Positions 23,761 through 31,287 of a stretch of DNA of 64,000 bases are shown in pieces. Positions within the stretch are counted from its first letter, which is position 1. Every line of letters starts with the position of its first letter. Source of the stretch: Paenibacillus xerothermodurans (lineage in GTDB: Bacteria; Bacillota; Bacilli; Paenibacillales; NBRC-103111); NCBI RefSeq assembly GCF_002220865.2, contig NZ_NHRJ02000004.1, forward strand, positions 124,001-188,000. Reading direction: 5' to 3'. The position numbers and the translations under genes were made by a program. The notes under the pieces were generated by a model. It was not told where the DNA came from. It searched no databases and worked only from the letters and a program-made list of their open reading frames with translations.

Positions 23761-24881
23761 ACAGCAGTACCAAGTCTGCCATCATCATCGGAGGAGGAAT
23801 TATAGGCTGCTCCATAGCGTTGGAACTGAGTCTCGCCGGCATACGCTGCGCACTCATAGACAAAGGAGCGCTCAACCAGGAAGCGTCTACCGCCGCCGCG
23901 GGCATGCTCGGTGCCCAGGTGGAAACGCACCATCCGGGTCCATTTTATCAACTATGCAGACTAAGCCAGGCACTGTACCGGGAATGGTCTATTAAGTTGC
24001 TGACAATCGGGGGTATCTCTCCTCAATATATAGCAGAGGGAATTCTACGGGCGGCGCTGACACCGGAGGATGAATCGGAGCTGCAGAGCCGCCTCTCCTG
24101 GATCGAGGACGCCGAATGGTTCAGCGCACGCGAAATGCGAGTGCGCGAACAGGCTATCACTCCGGACGTACTCGGCGGACTGTACTTGCGTCGAGATCAT
24201 CAGGTGCATCCAATCCATCTTGCACAGTCGCTGACAGCGGCGCTGCACAAACTGGACTGCGAAATACGCGAATGGACTCCCGCCTTAAGCTTAATCGAGC
24301 GCGGAGGACACATCCGCGGGGTGCGGACGACAGACGGCGAACTCTTTGCGGATCATATCATACTAAGCGCAGGCGCGTGGGGCTCCGCCTTGACCGAGCC
24401 ATTTGGGCTGTCCCTCCCGCTCTTCCCGGTGAAAGGACAATGCATCTCATTGAAAACAGCAGCGCCTGTCATTCGCAGCACCGTATTTTTTAAGGAGTGT
24501 TACGTTGTACCCAAAGAGGACGGCACTATGATTGTGGGTGCGACGCAAGAGGAAGCCGGCTTTGACAAACGCTGCCATGCCTCTGTCATAGGCTCACTGC
24601 ACACCTCTGCATCCCGGCTGATACCGGAGCTTGAGCATGCCGAGTTCGTCCGGACGTGGGCCGGTCTGCGGCCGGGTACCCGGGATGGGTTGCCGTATAT
24701 CGGCCGGCCGGCGGCACTACCTGGCCTGATCACCGCGACCGGACATTACCGTAACGGTATCCTGCTTGCTCCCGCCACCGGCAGGCTGATCAAACAGTTA
24801 GTGTTGGATGAGCAGCCTGACATGGATCTTGGGGCGTTTGCGCCCGACCGAGTGCGCAGTGCCGCAGAGCACTTAATGTGA
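23757..24881 (+). CDS. thiO: glycine oxidase ThiO
   Basis: A 374-residue FAD-dependent D-amino-acid-oxidase-type enzyme. The dinucleotide motif AIIIGGGIIGCSIALEL is near the N-terminus, GALNQEASTAAAGML follows, and the C-terminal motif is WAGLRPGTRDGLPYIG with TATGHYRNGILLAP. It oxidises glycine to dehydroglycine for thiazole synthesis. It overlaps tenI by 4 bp. In most Bacilli thiS, thiG and thiF follow; here none is present. Instead, a tandem repeat begins in the last codons of the gene (24859) and fills the next 300 bp, so the C-terminus (RSAAEHLM) is encoded by the first repeat copy. Confidence 0.93.
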   Translation: MNSSTKSAIIIGGGIIGCSIALELSLAGIRCALIDKGALNQEASTAAAGMLGAQVETHHPGPFYQLCRLSQALYREWSIKLLTIGGISPQYIAEGILRAALTPEDESELQSRLSWIEDAEWFSAREMRVREQAITPDVLGGLYLRRDHQVHPIHLAQSLTAALHKLDCEIREWTPALSLIERGGHIRGVRTTDGELFADHIILSAGAWGSALTEPFGLSLPLFPVKGQCISLKTAAPVIRSTVFFKECYVVPKEDGTMIVGATQEEAGFDKRCHASVIGSLHTSASRLIPELEHAEFVRTWAGLRPGTRDGLPYIGRPAALPGLITATGHYRNGILLAPATGRLIKQLVLDEQPDMDLGAFAPDRVRSAAEHLM

Positions 24882-25174
24882 TGCCCGGCATCGGCAGAGG
24901 TTGCACTTATCGTGCGCATCCAGTGGACATCGACACACTCCGGTGCCGCACAGCACTCAGTGTGATTACCGGCATCAGCCAGTGCGCATGGCAAACATTG
25001 CGCAGTGCCGCAGAGCACTCAGTGTGATACCTAGCACCGGCGGAGGCTGCACTTCTCGTCCGCATCCAGTGGACATCCACACACTCCGTGGAGCCGCAGA
25101 ACACTCAGTGTGATTGCCGCACCGGCCAGTGCGCACGTAGACATTCCGTACTGTCGCAGAGCACTCAGTGTGAT
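24859..25174. repeat. higher-order tandem repeat (~147 bp unit, two half-units) starting inside thiO
   Basis: The core GCCGCAGAGCACTCAGTGTG followed by AT occurs five times with small changes: at about 24859, 24943, 25005, 25091 and 25151. Spacings alternate 84, 62, 86 and 60 bp, so the true period is about 147 bp with two half-units. The long spacers share CGCATCCAGTGGACATC and ACACACTCCG; the short ones share CCAGTGCGCA. The first core supplies the thiO stop codon. The remainder to 25322 has no recognised feature. Confidence 0.9.
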
Positions 25175-25322
25175 GCCTAGCACCGTTTGCGCCTTAACCT
25201 CGCTCCTCCGCACACACTGCTTCTAAAGGGCAGCTGACGGTCCCACGGCCCTTTGCTCAGCTGCCGGCAGCGGCCAGCCAGCATGTAAACGCCGTGGCTC
25301 CCTGCCATATACGCATGTTAGT

Positions 25323-25922
25323 TCACTTTGCTCCGAAAGACCTGGCAAACAGTACCGCCTGCTCGCTATCCATGTGTACGCCTGTCACATCAACCAATTT
25401 AAAATCGATACCGTCCAGCTTCGCCCCCCTGAGGTCGCAGCCACTGAGGCTCGCCTTCGACAGCGAGGCACGGGTTAGGTCCGCTTCACGTAGATCGGTT
25501 TTTTGCAAGTTGCTTTCGGATAGGTCAGCCTCCACAAATTTCACACCGTTTAACTGCTGCTTGGTCAAGTTCACATGCCGCAAATTCGTGTATGACCAAT
25601 CTCCGCCCTGCATGGTGATGCCATCGAAGCGAGCATCCGCAAAGTCCGTGCCTACCATTTTACACTCTTCAAACTTCGCTACGAACAGACTCGCGCCCAC
25701 GAACCGGCAGTTTGTGAAGGCAGAGCCCGTGTGTATGGATGCGTTGAAAGCGGCTCCGCTGAAATCGCATGCTATAAAGCGACAATTCGTTGTCCAACAT
25801 TCATCTAATTGAGCACCTTGGAAACGGCATTTGGTGAAGGTGCAATTCCGCAGTTCACCGTCTGTTAGGTCCTTCCGGCTGAAATCCACCTCGTTGTATT
25901 CGCGATCAGTACGCTGATACAT
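25323..25922 (-). CDS. pentapeptide-repeat protein (Qnr/McbG-like)
   Basis: 199 residues made almost entirely of pentapeptide repeats of the A(D/N)LXX form (examples FSRKDLTDGELRNCTF, FVEADLSESNLQKTDL). Such proteins fold into a right-handed quadrilateral beta helix that mimics DNA. The size and single-domain layout match Qnr-type proteins that protect DNA gyrase from quinolones or microcin; that role is inferred from the fold. The ATG at 25922 has GGAG upstream; a TTG 13 codons earlier is less likely. It lies 44 bp from the next gene upstream, on the same strand. Confidence 0.85.
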   Translation of the reverse strand: MYQRTDREYNEVDFSRKDLTDGELRNCTFTKCRFQGAQLDECWTTNCRFIACDFSGAAFNASIHTGSAFTNCRFVGASLFVAKFEECKMVGTDFADARFDGITMQGGDWSYTNLRHVNLTKQQLNGVKFVEADLSESNLQKTDLREADLTRASLSKASLSGCDLRGAKLDGIDFKLVDVTGVHMDSEQAVLFARSFGAK

Positions 25923-25966
25923 ATCTTTCAACTCCGTTACTGTCTTAATTATACCGGACAAGCAGT

Positions 25967-26284
25967 TTACCGTTCGGTTCTATGAGAAATGTGCAGCACG
26001 CCGATCAATGTGCAGAGTACACTGAATCCCCAAAACACAGCGGTTAAACCGATCGACAATGAGTTTGCCTCGGAGCGCAGCACCGGATGGACGTCGGTGT
26101 TTCCCCGCAGTACGTCCAACGCGAAATAATAACCTGCTATTAAGAGCGCTATGTTTAACAAAAACCATATGTACCCGAAAGATTTTGTTCTGACCAACAA
26201 TGCGGTAAACACCACTGTGCCGATAAGCAGGACAATTGAAAATCCCACCGTGAGCATCGACAAAGTTTCCGCCTCCACAGGCAT
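25967..26284 (-). CDS. small integral membrane protein (105 aa), unknown
   Basis: Three to four hydrophobic segments (MLTVGFSIVLLIGTVVFTALLV, IWFLLNIALLIAGYYFAL, and a longer one near 70-95) with short polar loops and a basic end (HISHRTER). No family is recognised. The start at 26284 has GGAGTGAG 9 nt upstream, whereas the GTG/ATG seven codons earlier has none. It precedes the pentapeptide-repeat gene by 44 bp and is probably cotranscribed with it. Confidence 0.65.
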   Translation of the reverse strand: MPVEAETLSMLTVGFSIVLLIGTVVFTALLVRTKSFGYIWFLLNIALLIAGYYFALDVLRGNTDVHPVLRSEANSLSIGLTAVFWGFSVLCTLIGVLHISHRTER

Positions 26285-26405
26285 GTTTCTCACTCCTCTA
26301 TCCAATTTATACCGAGGTTAAAACGGAACGCAATGAATCCTGTTTGCTGTTAGCTAGTCTCACGGCGTTGCGTTGTCGACCTGTGCGGGTGATTGGCCAC
26401 ACGGA

Positions 26406-26437
26406 ACAAAAACAGGCCGCCAGGCCTCCAGGCGGCA
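26406..26437 (-). terminator. intrinsic terminator of the TPR gene
   Basis: On the minus strand GCCGCCTGGAGGCCTGGCGGC forms a hairpin followed by CCTGTTTTTG, 18 bp past the stop of the TPR gene. Confidence 0.6.
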
Positions 26438-26455
26438 GCGCCCGGGCATCGACAT

Positions 26456-27142
26456 TTATCTAGCGCTGGCACCGCCGGTGAGTTTTAGTCTGGCTAGTAG
26501 CGCCCAACGGCGTTCCACGCGCCTCTTGTATTTCGGTAGGCCGCGGTACAGCTCGACCGTTTCACGGAATGCCCTTTGTGCCTCAGTCTGCCGTCCCAGC
26601 CGGTGGTACAATTGACCCAGACGGTAGTAAGCTTCACAAGAGGACGAGTTGACACTACTGAATTTTTCCAGATAACCGATCGCTTCATCCGGATCGCGTT
26701 CAGCGACGGCCTCAGCCAACCGCAAATAAGGTTCGCCATATTTTACACGGGGGTTCAGATCGAAGGCTTCCAATATCAGACGCTTGCCCTGTTCGATTTG
26801 CCCCAGTTTGAGACGGCATATCCCCAGCTCCGCGCGGACTTCGGCAGAATCATCCATCACCTCCGCCACTTGCTCCAGCATCCCGGCGGCATCCGCATAC
26901 TGCTTGCGTTCCATCAAAATACGGGCGATTTCAAGCTTAGTCGAATTATTGTGAGGGCTGAGCCGCAGCTCCTGCCGCAGCTTTGCCAGCCGCCTCGAAC
27001 GTTGAATAGGCCGAAAAACATTGGGCGTCAGCCCGATAAACCGCCGATCCAAAAAATACAGCAGTACAAGCAGCAAAACAATCGCAACGATGGGACTCCC
27101 GGTGATCCAAGTTAAAAAGAAAAACAACAGTACCTTGCTCAT
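26456..27142 (-). CDS. membrane-anchored tetratricopeptide-repeat protein
   Basis: 228 residues. One N-terminal membrane helix (GSPIVAIVLLLVLLYFLDRR, near 15-34) is followed by a basic linker (RSRRLAKLRQELRLSPHNN) and four TPR units between about 60 and 205 (for example NSTKLEIARILMERKQYADA and CEAYYRLGQLYHRLGRQTEA). TPR arrays bind proteins, so a scaffold or complex-assembly role at the membrane face is inferred. It is a single gene with its own terminator and is divergent from the small membrane protein at 27312. Confidence 0.82.
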   Translation of the reverse strand: MSKVLLFFFLTWITGSPIVAIVLLLVLLYFLDRRFIGLTPNVFRPIQRSRRLAKLRQELRLSPHNNSTKLEIARILMERKQYADAAGMLEQVAEVMDDSAEVRAELGICRLKLGQIEQGKRLILEAFDLNPRVKYGEPYLRLAEAVAERDPDEAIGYLEKFSSVNSSSCEAYYRLGQLYHRLGRQTEAQRAFRETVELYRGLPKYKRRVERRWALLARLKLTGGASAR

Positions 27143-27311
27143 AACTCCATGTTCCCTTCACTGTCTTTTTTTACCAAACCATTGTACCACAATTTTCATT
27201 AAACGCGTTTGTGAACAATCTGCGTGCCGGAAGGAGTTTGCCTGTGCCACGGCGAAAGCATGTGACAAATCGGAATTCTGCCGAATTGACCCACATGGGA
27301 GGAGCAAAGAC

Positions 27312-27569
27312 ATGAGTCACATGAATGAGCAACAAGCGAATAAATGGCGGAAAACACGAACCATGGGGAAAGCTAAATATGTCATGTATTACGGTGTTTT
27401 GCTGTGGGGAGTGCTGTTGACGGCCATTTTTACCGGATTAGAATTGCTCACACAGTCAGTGTACAACGTATCCTGGATGTATATTCGGCTGGCGGTATTC
27501 GGAAGCGTTGGCTTTTTTATCGCCAATTTCCGCTGGGAAAGCCGGGAAAAAAGGTTTCAATCCCGCTAG
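27312..27569 (+). CDS. small membrane protein (85 aa), unknown
   Basis: A polar, Lys/Arg-rich start (MSHMNEQQANKWRKTRTMGK) is followed by two membrane helices (YVMYYGVLLWGVLLTAIFTG and YIRLAVFGSVGFFIANF) and a basic tail. No family is recognised with confidence. The start at 27312 follows GGGAGGAGCAAAGAC; the frame is open far upstream but that part overlaps the divergent TPR gene. It is monocistronic as far as can be seen. Confidence 0.65.
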   Translation: MSHMNEQQANKWRKTRTMGKAKYVMYYGVLLWGVLLTAIFTGLELLTQSVYNVSWMYIRLAVFGSVGFFIANFRWESREKRFQSR

Positions 27570-27722
27570 CGCGCAGCTTATCAGATCACGGCTCTTTTCG
27601 GTATAGTCCGGTCAGGGTAAGTCAAACCACTCCTGGTTGGCCGCCTTGTTAGTGCCGCTATTCCTGCTTCCGCTGAGCGTTTTGTCAGCTGTCAGGAGCT
27701 ACATTCACATTTATATAGTCAC

Positions 27723-27751
27723 TTGACAAAAGTAAGCAGGTGAAATACTAT
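27723..27751 (+). promoter_or_regulatory. SigA-type promoter of azoR
   Basis: TTGACA (27723-27728), a 17-bp spacer, then TACTAT (27746-27751). The azoR start codon lies 44 bp downstream, preceded by GGAGG. Confidence 0.75.
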
Positions 27752-27794
27752 CTAGAAGTAAGGCAGTTATTATATATAAAGCGGAGGAATTTTT

Positions 27795-28421
27795 ATGTCT
27801 ACTGTATTGTTTGTCAAAGCCAACGGCCGCCCGATCGACCAAGCGGTAAGTGTGAAGCTGCATCACACCTTTTTGGACACTTACAAAGCGGCGAATCCCG
27901 GGGATAAAATCATTGAGTTGGATCTGTTCTCCGAAGAGCTTCCGTACTATGACACGGACACGCTGAACGGCCTGTTCAAGCAAGCCAAAGGCTTGGAGCT
28001 GACCGAACAAGAAAAGCTGCGTGCAGACAACGCAAACAAATATTTGGAGCAATTTCTTGCAGCGGACAAAGTTGTATTCTCGTTCCCGCTGTGGAACTTC
28101 ACTATCCCGGCTCAGCTGCTGACTTACCTATTCTACATACTGCAAGCCGGCAAAACGTTCAAATACACAGCAGAAGGCCCGGTTGGTCTGCAGTCGGATA
28201 AAAAGGTAGCTCTGTTGAACGCAAGAGGCGGAGTTTACTCGGAAGGACCTGCTGCCGCAGTGGAAATGTCCTTGAATTATGTCCAAACCATCATGGGCTT
28301 CATGGGCGTGAGAAACCTGACCACTGTGGTGGTGGAAGGCCATAATCAATTCCCCGACAAAGCACAAGCCATTATCGAAGAAGGATTGCAGAAGGCCGCT
28401 GCTGCTGCGAAATCTTTCTAA
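27795..28421 (+). CDS. azoR: FMN-dependent NADH:quinone/azo reductase
   Basis: 208 residues of the AzoR flavodoxin-fold family. It reduces quinones and azo compounds by two-electron transfer, using FMN and NADH in the cytosol, and protects against electrophile stress. Typical segments are LFVKANGRPIDQAVSVKLHH, FPLWNFTIPAQLLTYL (FMN phosphate/ring contacts) and LLNARGGVYSEGP, with NYVQTIMGFMGV near the dimer interface. A strong promoter and GGAGG ribosome binding site precede it and a terminator follows, so it is a single-gene unit. Thiol-sensing MarR-type regulators usually control such genes, but none lies adjacent. Confidence 0.92.
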   Translation: MSTVLFVKANGRPIDQAVSVKLHHTFLDTYKAANPGDKIIELDLFSEELPYYDTDTLNGLFKQAKGLELTEQEKLRADNANKYLEQFLAADKVVFSFPLWNFTIPAQLLTYLFYILQAGKTFKYTAEGPVGLQSDKKVALLNARGGVYSEGPAAAVEMSLNYVQTIMGFMGVRNLTTVVVEGHNQFPDKAQAIIEEGLQKAAAAAKSF

Positions 28422-28436
28422 GAGTCGTTATGCGCC

Positions 28437-28477
28437 AACTCCCTATCCCGAGGCATACCGGGTGTGGGAGTTTTTTA
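28437..28477 (+). terminator. intrinsic terminator of azoR
   Basis: AACTCCC and GGGAGTT arms with inner CCCG/CGGG pairing, followed by TTTTTTAT, 16 bp past the azoR stop. Confidence 0.85.
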
Positions 28478-28597
28478 TGTGCGGAGGCGAAAAAAAATCT
28501 GCAACCACAAGGATTGCAGATCGTCGAAGGTTTATATATCAAAAAAGGGGTCATCTATATAATAACCATTGCACGTTAAATCCATATGTATGAAAGA

Positions 28598-28900
28598 TTA
28601 CAAATTGTTACTGGGACGCGGCACCTGCTTTTTTTTCATGATAAACAAGGCAAAGACAAGCAAAACCTCAATGTTCACGTAAGCGATCCCATAACCAAAC
28701 AAGCCGAACATGCGCGAGAAGCCCTCGAATAAACCCGCCCACCATACTCCAGCCGCGACGAAAATTGCGGTATTCACAAACAGGGAAACGAGAAAAGACA
28801 GCAAAAACCTTCGTGTTTTGTACATAATCGCGACGCCAATCACGTTGGTAACAACAAAAGCGCTGCTCATAATGAACCAATAATAAAAATCGTATGACAC
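28598..28900 (-). CDS. small integral membrane protein (100 aa), unknown
   Basis: Three hydrophobic segments (FIMSSAFVVTNVIGVAIMY, FLVSLFVNTAIFVAAGVWW, IAYVNIEVLLVFALFIM) and a basic C-terminus. No family recognised. The GTG at 28900 is preferred because GGGAG lies 8 nt upstream; another GTG three codons earlier overlaps that SD. It stands alone between azoR and a small basic protein gene on the opposite strand. Confidence 0.6.
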   Translation of the reverse strand: MSYDFYYWFIMSSAFVVTNVIGVAIMYKTRRFLLSFLVSLFVNTAIFVAAGVWWAGLFEGFSRMFGLFGYGIAYVNIEVLLVFALFIMKKKQVPRPSNNL

Positions 28901-29084
28901 TCCGTTCACTCCCAGCGCAGAAAATCTTTGCTTTGACGCAATGTTAGGTTACCAAAACAGCGCTGTTAGTACAACCGTTTGCGAAGGTTTTTTCAAAACT
29001 GTCACAGGCTGCTCGGCTGTGATTCAGCTAGAAAATAAGATATACTGAAGAAGTACGACCAAATCCAACAAGGAGGCAGACAGC

Positions 29085-29465
29085 ATGGCACAGAGCAAGG
29101 CGAAGAAGGCGCGGCTCAAAATGGAGCGCCGAGGAAAAGTGAATCCTGAACTGAACCGTTTAGACTGGAACGGCGTGACGCCGGTGATCAGAAGAACACC
29201 CACGCTGGCGGAACGAAGAGACAGATTGGATCATAAGCATAAAAATAAATGGAACCGAGGCCTACATGGCAGTGACGGTTCCATTTTTGTTTTTTGTTGG
29301 CCGAGCAGGCCGCGCTCACACTTGGCATGGCTGATGTTCAATGTCGGAAGTTTCGATTTGAATGGTTGTGTGGTGGATGTTAAAACGCTCTGCGAGCAGG
29401 TGGATCGCTCTCTGCAGAATACTTTGCCCGTCCTGGTTATCCCCAATCCGCAGGTGGCAGCTTAA
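29085..29465 (+). CDS. YqkK-like small basic protein; frame runs through its own terminator
   Basis: The first 60 residues (MAQSKAKKARLKMERRGK, NRLDWNGVTPVIRRTPTLAE, KHKNKW) are Lys/Arg-rich and resemble the B. subtilis YqkK group of about 70 residues, whose function is unknown. A strong terminator hairpin begins at codon 55, and no stop codon occurs before it; the frame remains open to 29465, antisense to the CDF transporter gene. Transcripts ending at the T-run would lack a stop codon. AAGGAGG precedes the ATG. The residues after about 60 are not expected to be a genuine domain. Confidence 0.6.
   Translation: MAQSKAKKARLKMERRGKVNPELNRLDWNGVTPVIRRTPTLAERRDRLDHKHKNKWNRGLHGSDGSIFVFCWPSRPRSHLAWLMFNVGSFDLNGCVVDVKTLCEQVDRSLQNTLPVLVIPNPQVAA
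29247..29296. terminator. bidirectional terminator inside the YqkK-like frame
   Basis: A perfect 11-bp stem, AAATGGAACCG / CGGTTCCATTT, is followed by TTTTGTTTTTTG on the plus strand and by an AT-rich ATTTATTTTTAT tract on the minus strand. It can end both the small basic protein gene and the convergent CDF gene. Confidence 0.85.
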
Positions 29466-30512
29466 CGCATCCAAGCCGGAAGTGATCGTCCATATATGCA
29501 GATCATGCACATCCGCTACCCCCGGTATACTCTCCAACGCTTTGCACACTTCATCCCGGTCGATGGCAGCCGGAGCCCCTTCCATGAGCACATGTACGGT
29601 ATGACGGATCATGCCCCACGCGCTTCTTAGTATGAGAATGGCGACAATTACGCTGATGATCGGGTCGGCTGCGTACCAGGAAAACAGCAGCATAAGCAGT
29701 CCGGCTGCAATCGCTCCGAGTGAACCGAGCGCATCTCCAATGACATGCAGGAAAGCACTGCGCACGTTCACGTTATCGTGCACGTCCCCTTGTCGCATCA
29801 ATGCCCACGCACTCAACAGATTCGCGATCAGCCCGATGGAAGCGATCAACATCATCGAACCGCTGGCAACCGTTGGCGGATCCAAGAGCCGGTGATACGC
29901 TTCCCATATGATAATCGCGGCAACCGCAAACAACGTGACGCCATTGAACAGCGCCGCCAAAATCTCAAACCGGTGATAACCGAAAGTGTTCCGGGCAGAA
30001 GCCGGTCTTGCGGCGAAAGATACGGCAACCAGGCTCAGCACGAGCGCGGTCGTATCACTGAGCATGTGTCCGGCATCGGAGAGCAAGGCTAAACTGTTCG
30101 TGATCAACCCGCCGAAAAATTCCAAAAGCATAATGGCAGCAGTAATCAGGAGTGCGGTGGTTAAAGCTTTGCGATTTCCCTCGGCGCCGGCGACATGATG
30201 ATGATGGCCGTGGTGGCCGAGATGGCTGTGATGATGCGCCGGATGCGTGTCATGGCCCTGATGATGGCCGTGCTGGGCGTGATGACTGTGATGATGCACC
30301 TGATGCGTGGCGTGGCCCTGATGATCGCCGTGCTCGGCGTGATGACTGTGATCATGCGCCGGATGCGTGTCGTTGCCCTGATGATGGCCGTGCTCGGCGT
30401 GACAGTTATGTTCGTCCATATGACGGGCGCCGCTGCTCTGACTGTGCCCAGGATGGGCCCTTTGGCTTTGATCGTGCGGACGATCGGTGCCGTGATGCGG
30501 GCGTTTACTCAT
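29316..30512 (-). CDS. cation diffusion facilitator (CzcD/ZitB-like) with a long His-rich N-terminus
   Basis: A 398-residue CDF metal/H+ antiporter. Residues about 115-315 carry six membrane helices with the metal-site motifs LLSDAGHMLSDTTALVLS and HVIGDALGSLGA (the D/H-x-x-x-D pairs of helices 2 and 5), and the C-terminal cytosolic ferredoxin-like domain ends near 390. The first 110 residues are extraordinarily rich in His, built from three 20-residue tandem repeats plus an HHGHHHH run, likely a Zn2+/Co2+ buffer or sensor. The closest functional class is CzcD-type efflux of zinc, cadmium and cobalt from the cytoplasm. It shares its terminator with the convergent gene. Confidence 0.9.
   Translation of the reverse strand: MSKRPHHGTDRPHDQSQRAHPGHSQSSGARHMDEHNCHAEHGHHQGNDTHPAHDHSHHAEHGDHQGHATHQVHHHSHHAQHGHHQGHDTHPAHHHSHLGHHGHHHHVAGAEGNRKALTTALLITAAIMLLEFFGGLITNSLALLSDAGHMLSDTTALVLSLVAVSFAARPASARNTFGYHRFEILAALFNGVTLFAVAAIIIWEAYHRLLDPPTVASGSMMLIASIGLIANLLSAWALMRQGDVHDNVNVRSAFLHVIGDALGSLGAIAAGLLMLLFSWYAADPIISVIVAILILRSAWGMIRHTVHVLMEGAPAAIDRDEVCKALESIPGVADVHDLHIWTITSGLDALSCHLRIGDNQDGQSILQRAIHLLAERFNIHHTTIQIETSDIEHQPCQV
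30222..30401 (-). repeat. in-frame 60-bp tandem repeat coding for a His-rich 20-mer (3 copies)
   Basis: Codons 38-57, 58-77 and 78-97 of the CDF gene encode H-AEHGHHQGNDTHPAHDHS-H and two variants (AEHGDHQGHATHQVHHHSH; AQHGHHQGHDTHPAHHHSH) with an exact 20-codon period. The repeat is in frame, so copy-number change would alter metal-buffer length without breaking the gene. Confidence 0.9.
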
Positions 30513-30599
30513 GCGGTCAGCCTCCCCGAGTCATTTCCTCATAGTATTTTGCCAATTGGCATTATCCATCAAATAAGATATGAATCATTTGCTCATAAG

Positions 30600-30920
30600 T
30601 TATGCCGATCGTATTTGCTTCGGCAGGGAATATCCGTTGCGTTTATACATCTTGGGGCCTTCCAGTGTCGGATGCTTGGTTGTTCCATCACATACCATGA
30701 CACCCTCGTCCAACAGGTTTCGGCCGTCAGCACTCATCCGGCAGAGCTGGAGCTTATGCTTGATACCGGACGGGCTGTGCGCGAAAGCATGCACCAAATA
30801 CGCATTACCGTCAGGATCTGAATAATCGGCGTGTATAACGGGATTTTGAAAAGTGCCCTCGCCTAAATCAGCTGTCCACATGGAACGCGGCCGTGACGCC
30901 GCAAAATCCGCTCTTGGCAT
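30600..30920 (-). pseudogene. GH43 glycosidase with a large in-frame deletion and truncated end
   Basis: The start (MWTADLGEGTFQNPVIHADYSDPD) is the N-terminal blade of a family 43 beta-xylosidase/arabinofuranosidase, including the NPV-x-x-DY-x-DP motif with the catalytic base Asp. After that the sequence jumps to GNAYLVHAFAHSPSGIKHKL and HPTLEGPKMYKRNGY, which belong to the middle of the enzyme and include the catalytic-acid Glu (LEGP). About 130 residues are missing in frame, and the gene then ends in an unrelated tail (SLPKQIRSA), losing the C-terminal half. GGGGAG still precedes the ATG at 30920. Confidence 0.82.
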
Positions 30921-31222
30921 AACAATCTCTCCCCTACAGCGCAATATGTGAAAATGTGTCCAAGCTCCGGCACTGGTTTCTTTTAATATAAATGCTACCG
31001 GCTGAATCGTCTACTGCGCAAGTAACTTTTACCCTTTTATGCCTGGCAGTGCATGGTGAAATAGATACAGAGAAAAATACACCCCCGTGCCAGTAAATCT
31101 CCGCAGCTCTCTAATAAATGCCTAGTCCGGCACAACTGCCGACGCTCGCTACGTTCCATGGAAGGTATTCGGCAAGTCCACATTTCACATTATGTACACA
31201 ATTTGCTCGCTGTTTTTGGACA
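30921..31222. other. intergenic region upstream of the GH43 remnant
   Basis: About 300 bp with no credible gene on either strand. It is moderately AT-rich near 30970-31080. I see no clear promoter, repeat or riboswitch. Confidence 0.5.
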
Positions 31223-31252
31223 TAAAAAAGAGCGGTCCCCGAAGGGACTGCC
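31223..31252 (-). terminator. intrinsic terminator of the dehydratase gene
   Basis: GCAGTCCC-TTCG-GGGACCGC on the minus strand (one G-U pair) is followed by TCTTTTTTATG, 36 bp past the dehydratase stop. Confidence 0.8.
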
Positions 31253-31287
31253 CAAGAGTAAGCAACTTTCCGAATCGAAAATATCGA

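Noticed and set aside
24859-25174. Possible CRISPR array (five regularly repeated ~24-bp cores)
   Set aside because: The sequences between cores are themselves repeated in alternation, so they are not unique spacers, and no cas genes are near. It is a higher-order tandem repeat.
26946-27311. Upstream extension of the 85-aa membrane protein frame
   Set aside because: It is antisense to the TPR gene, and the ATG at 27312 has a strong ribosome binding site.
30152-30821. Plus-strand frames antisense to the His-rich CDF start
   Set aside because: They are shadows of the His codon repeats and give Met/Val-rich periodic text.
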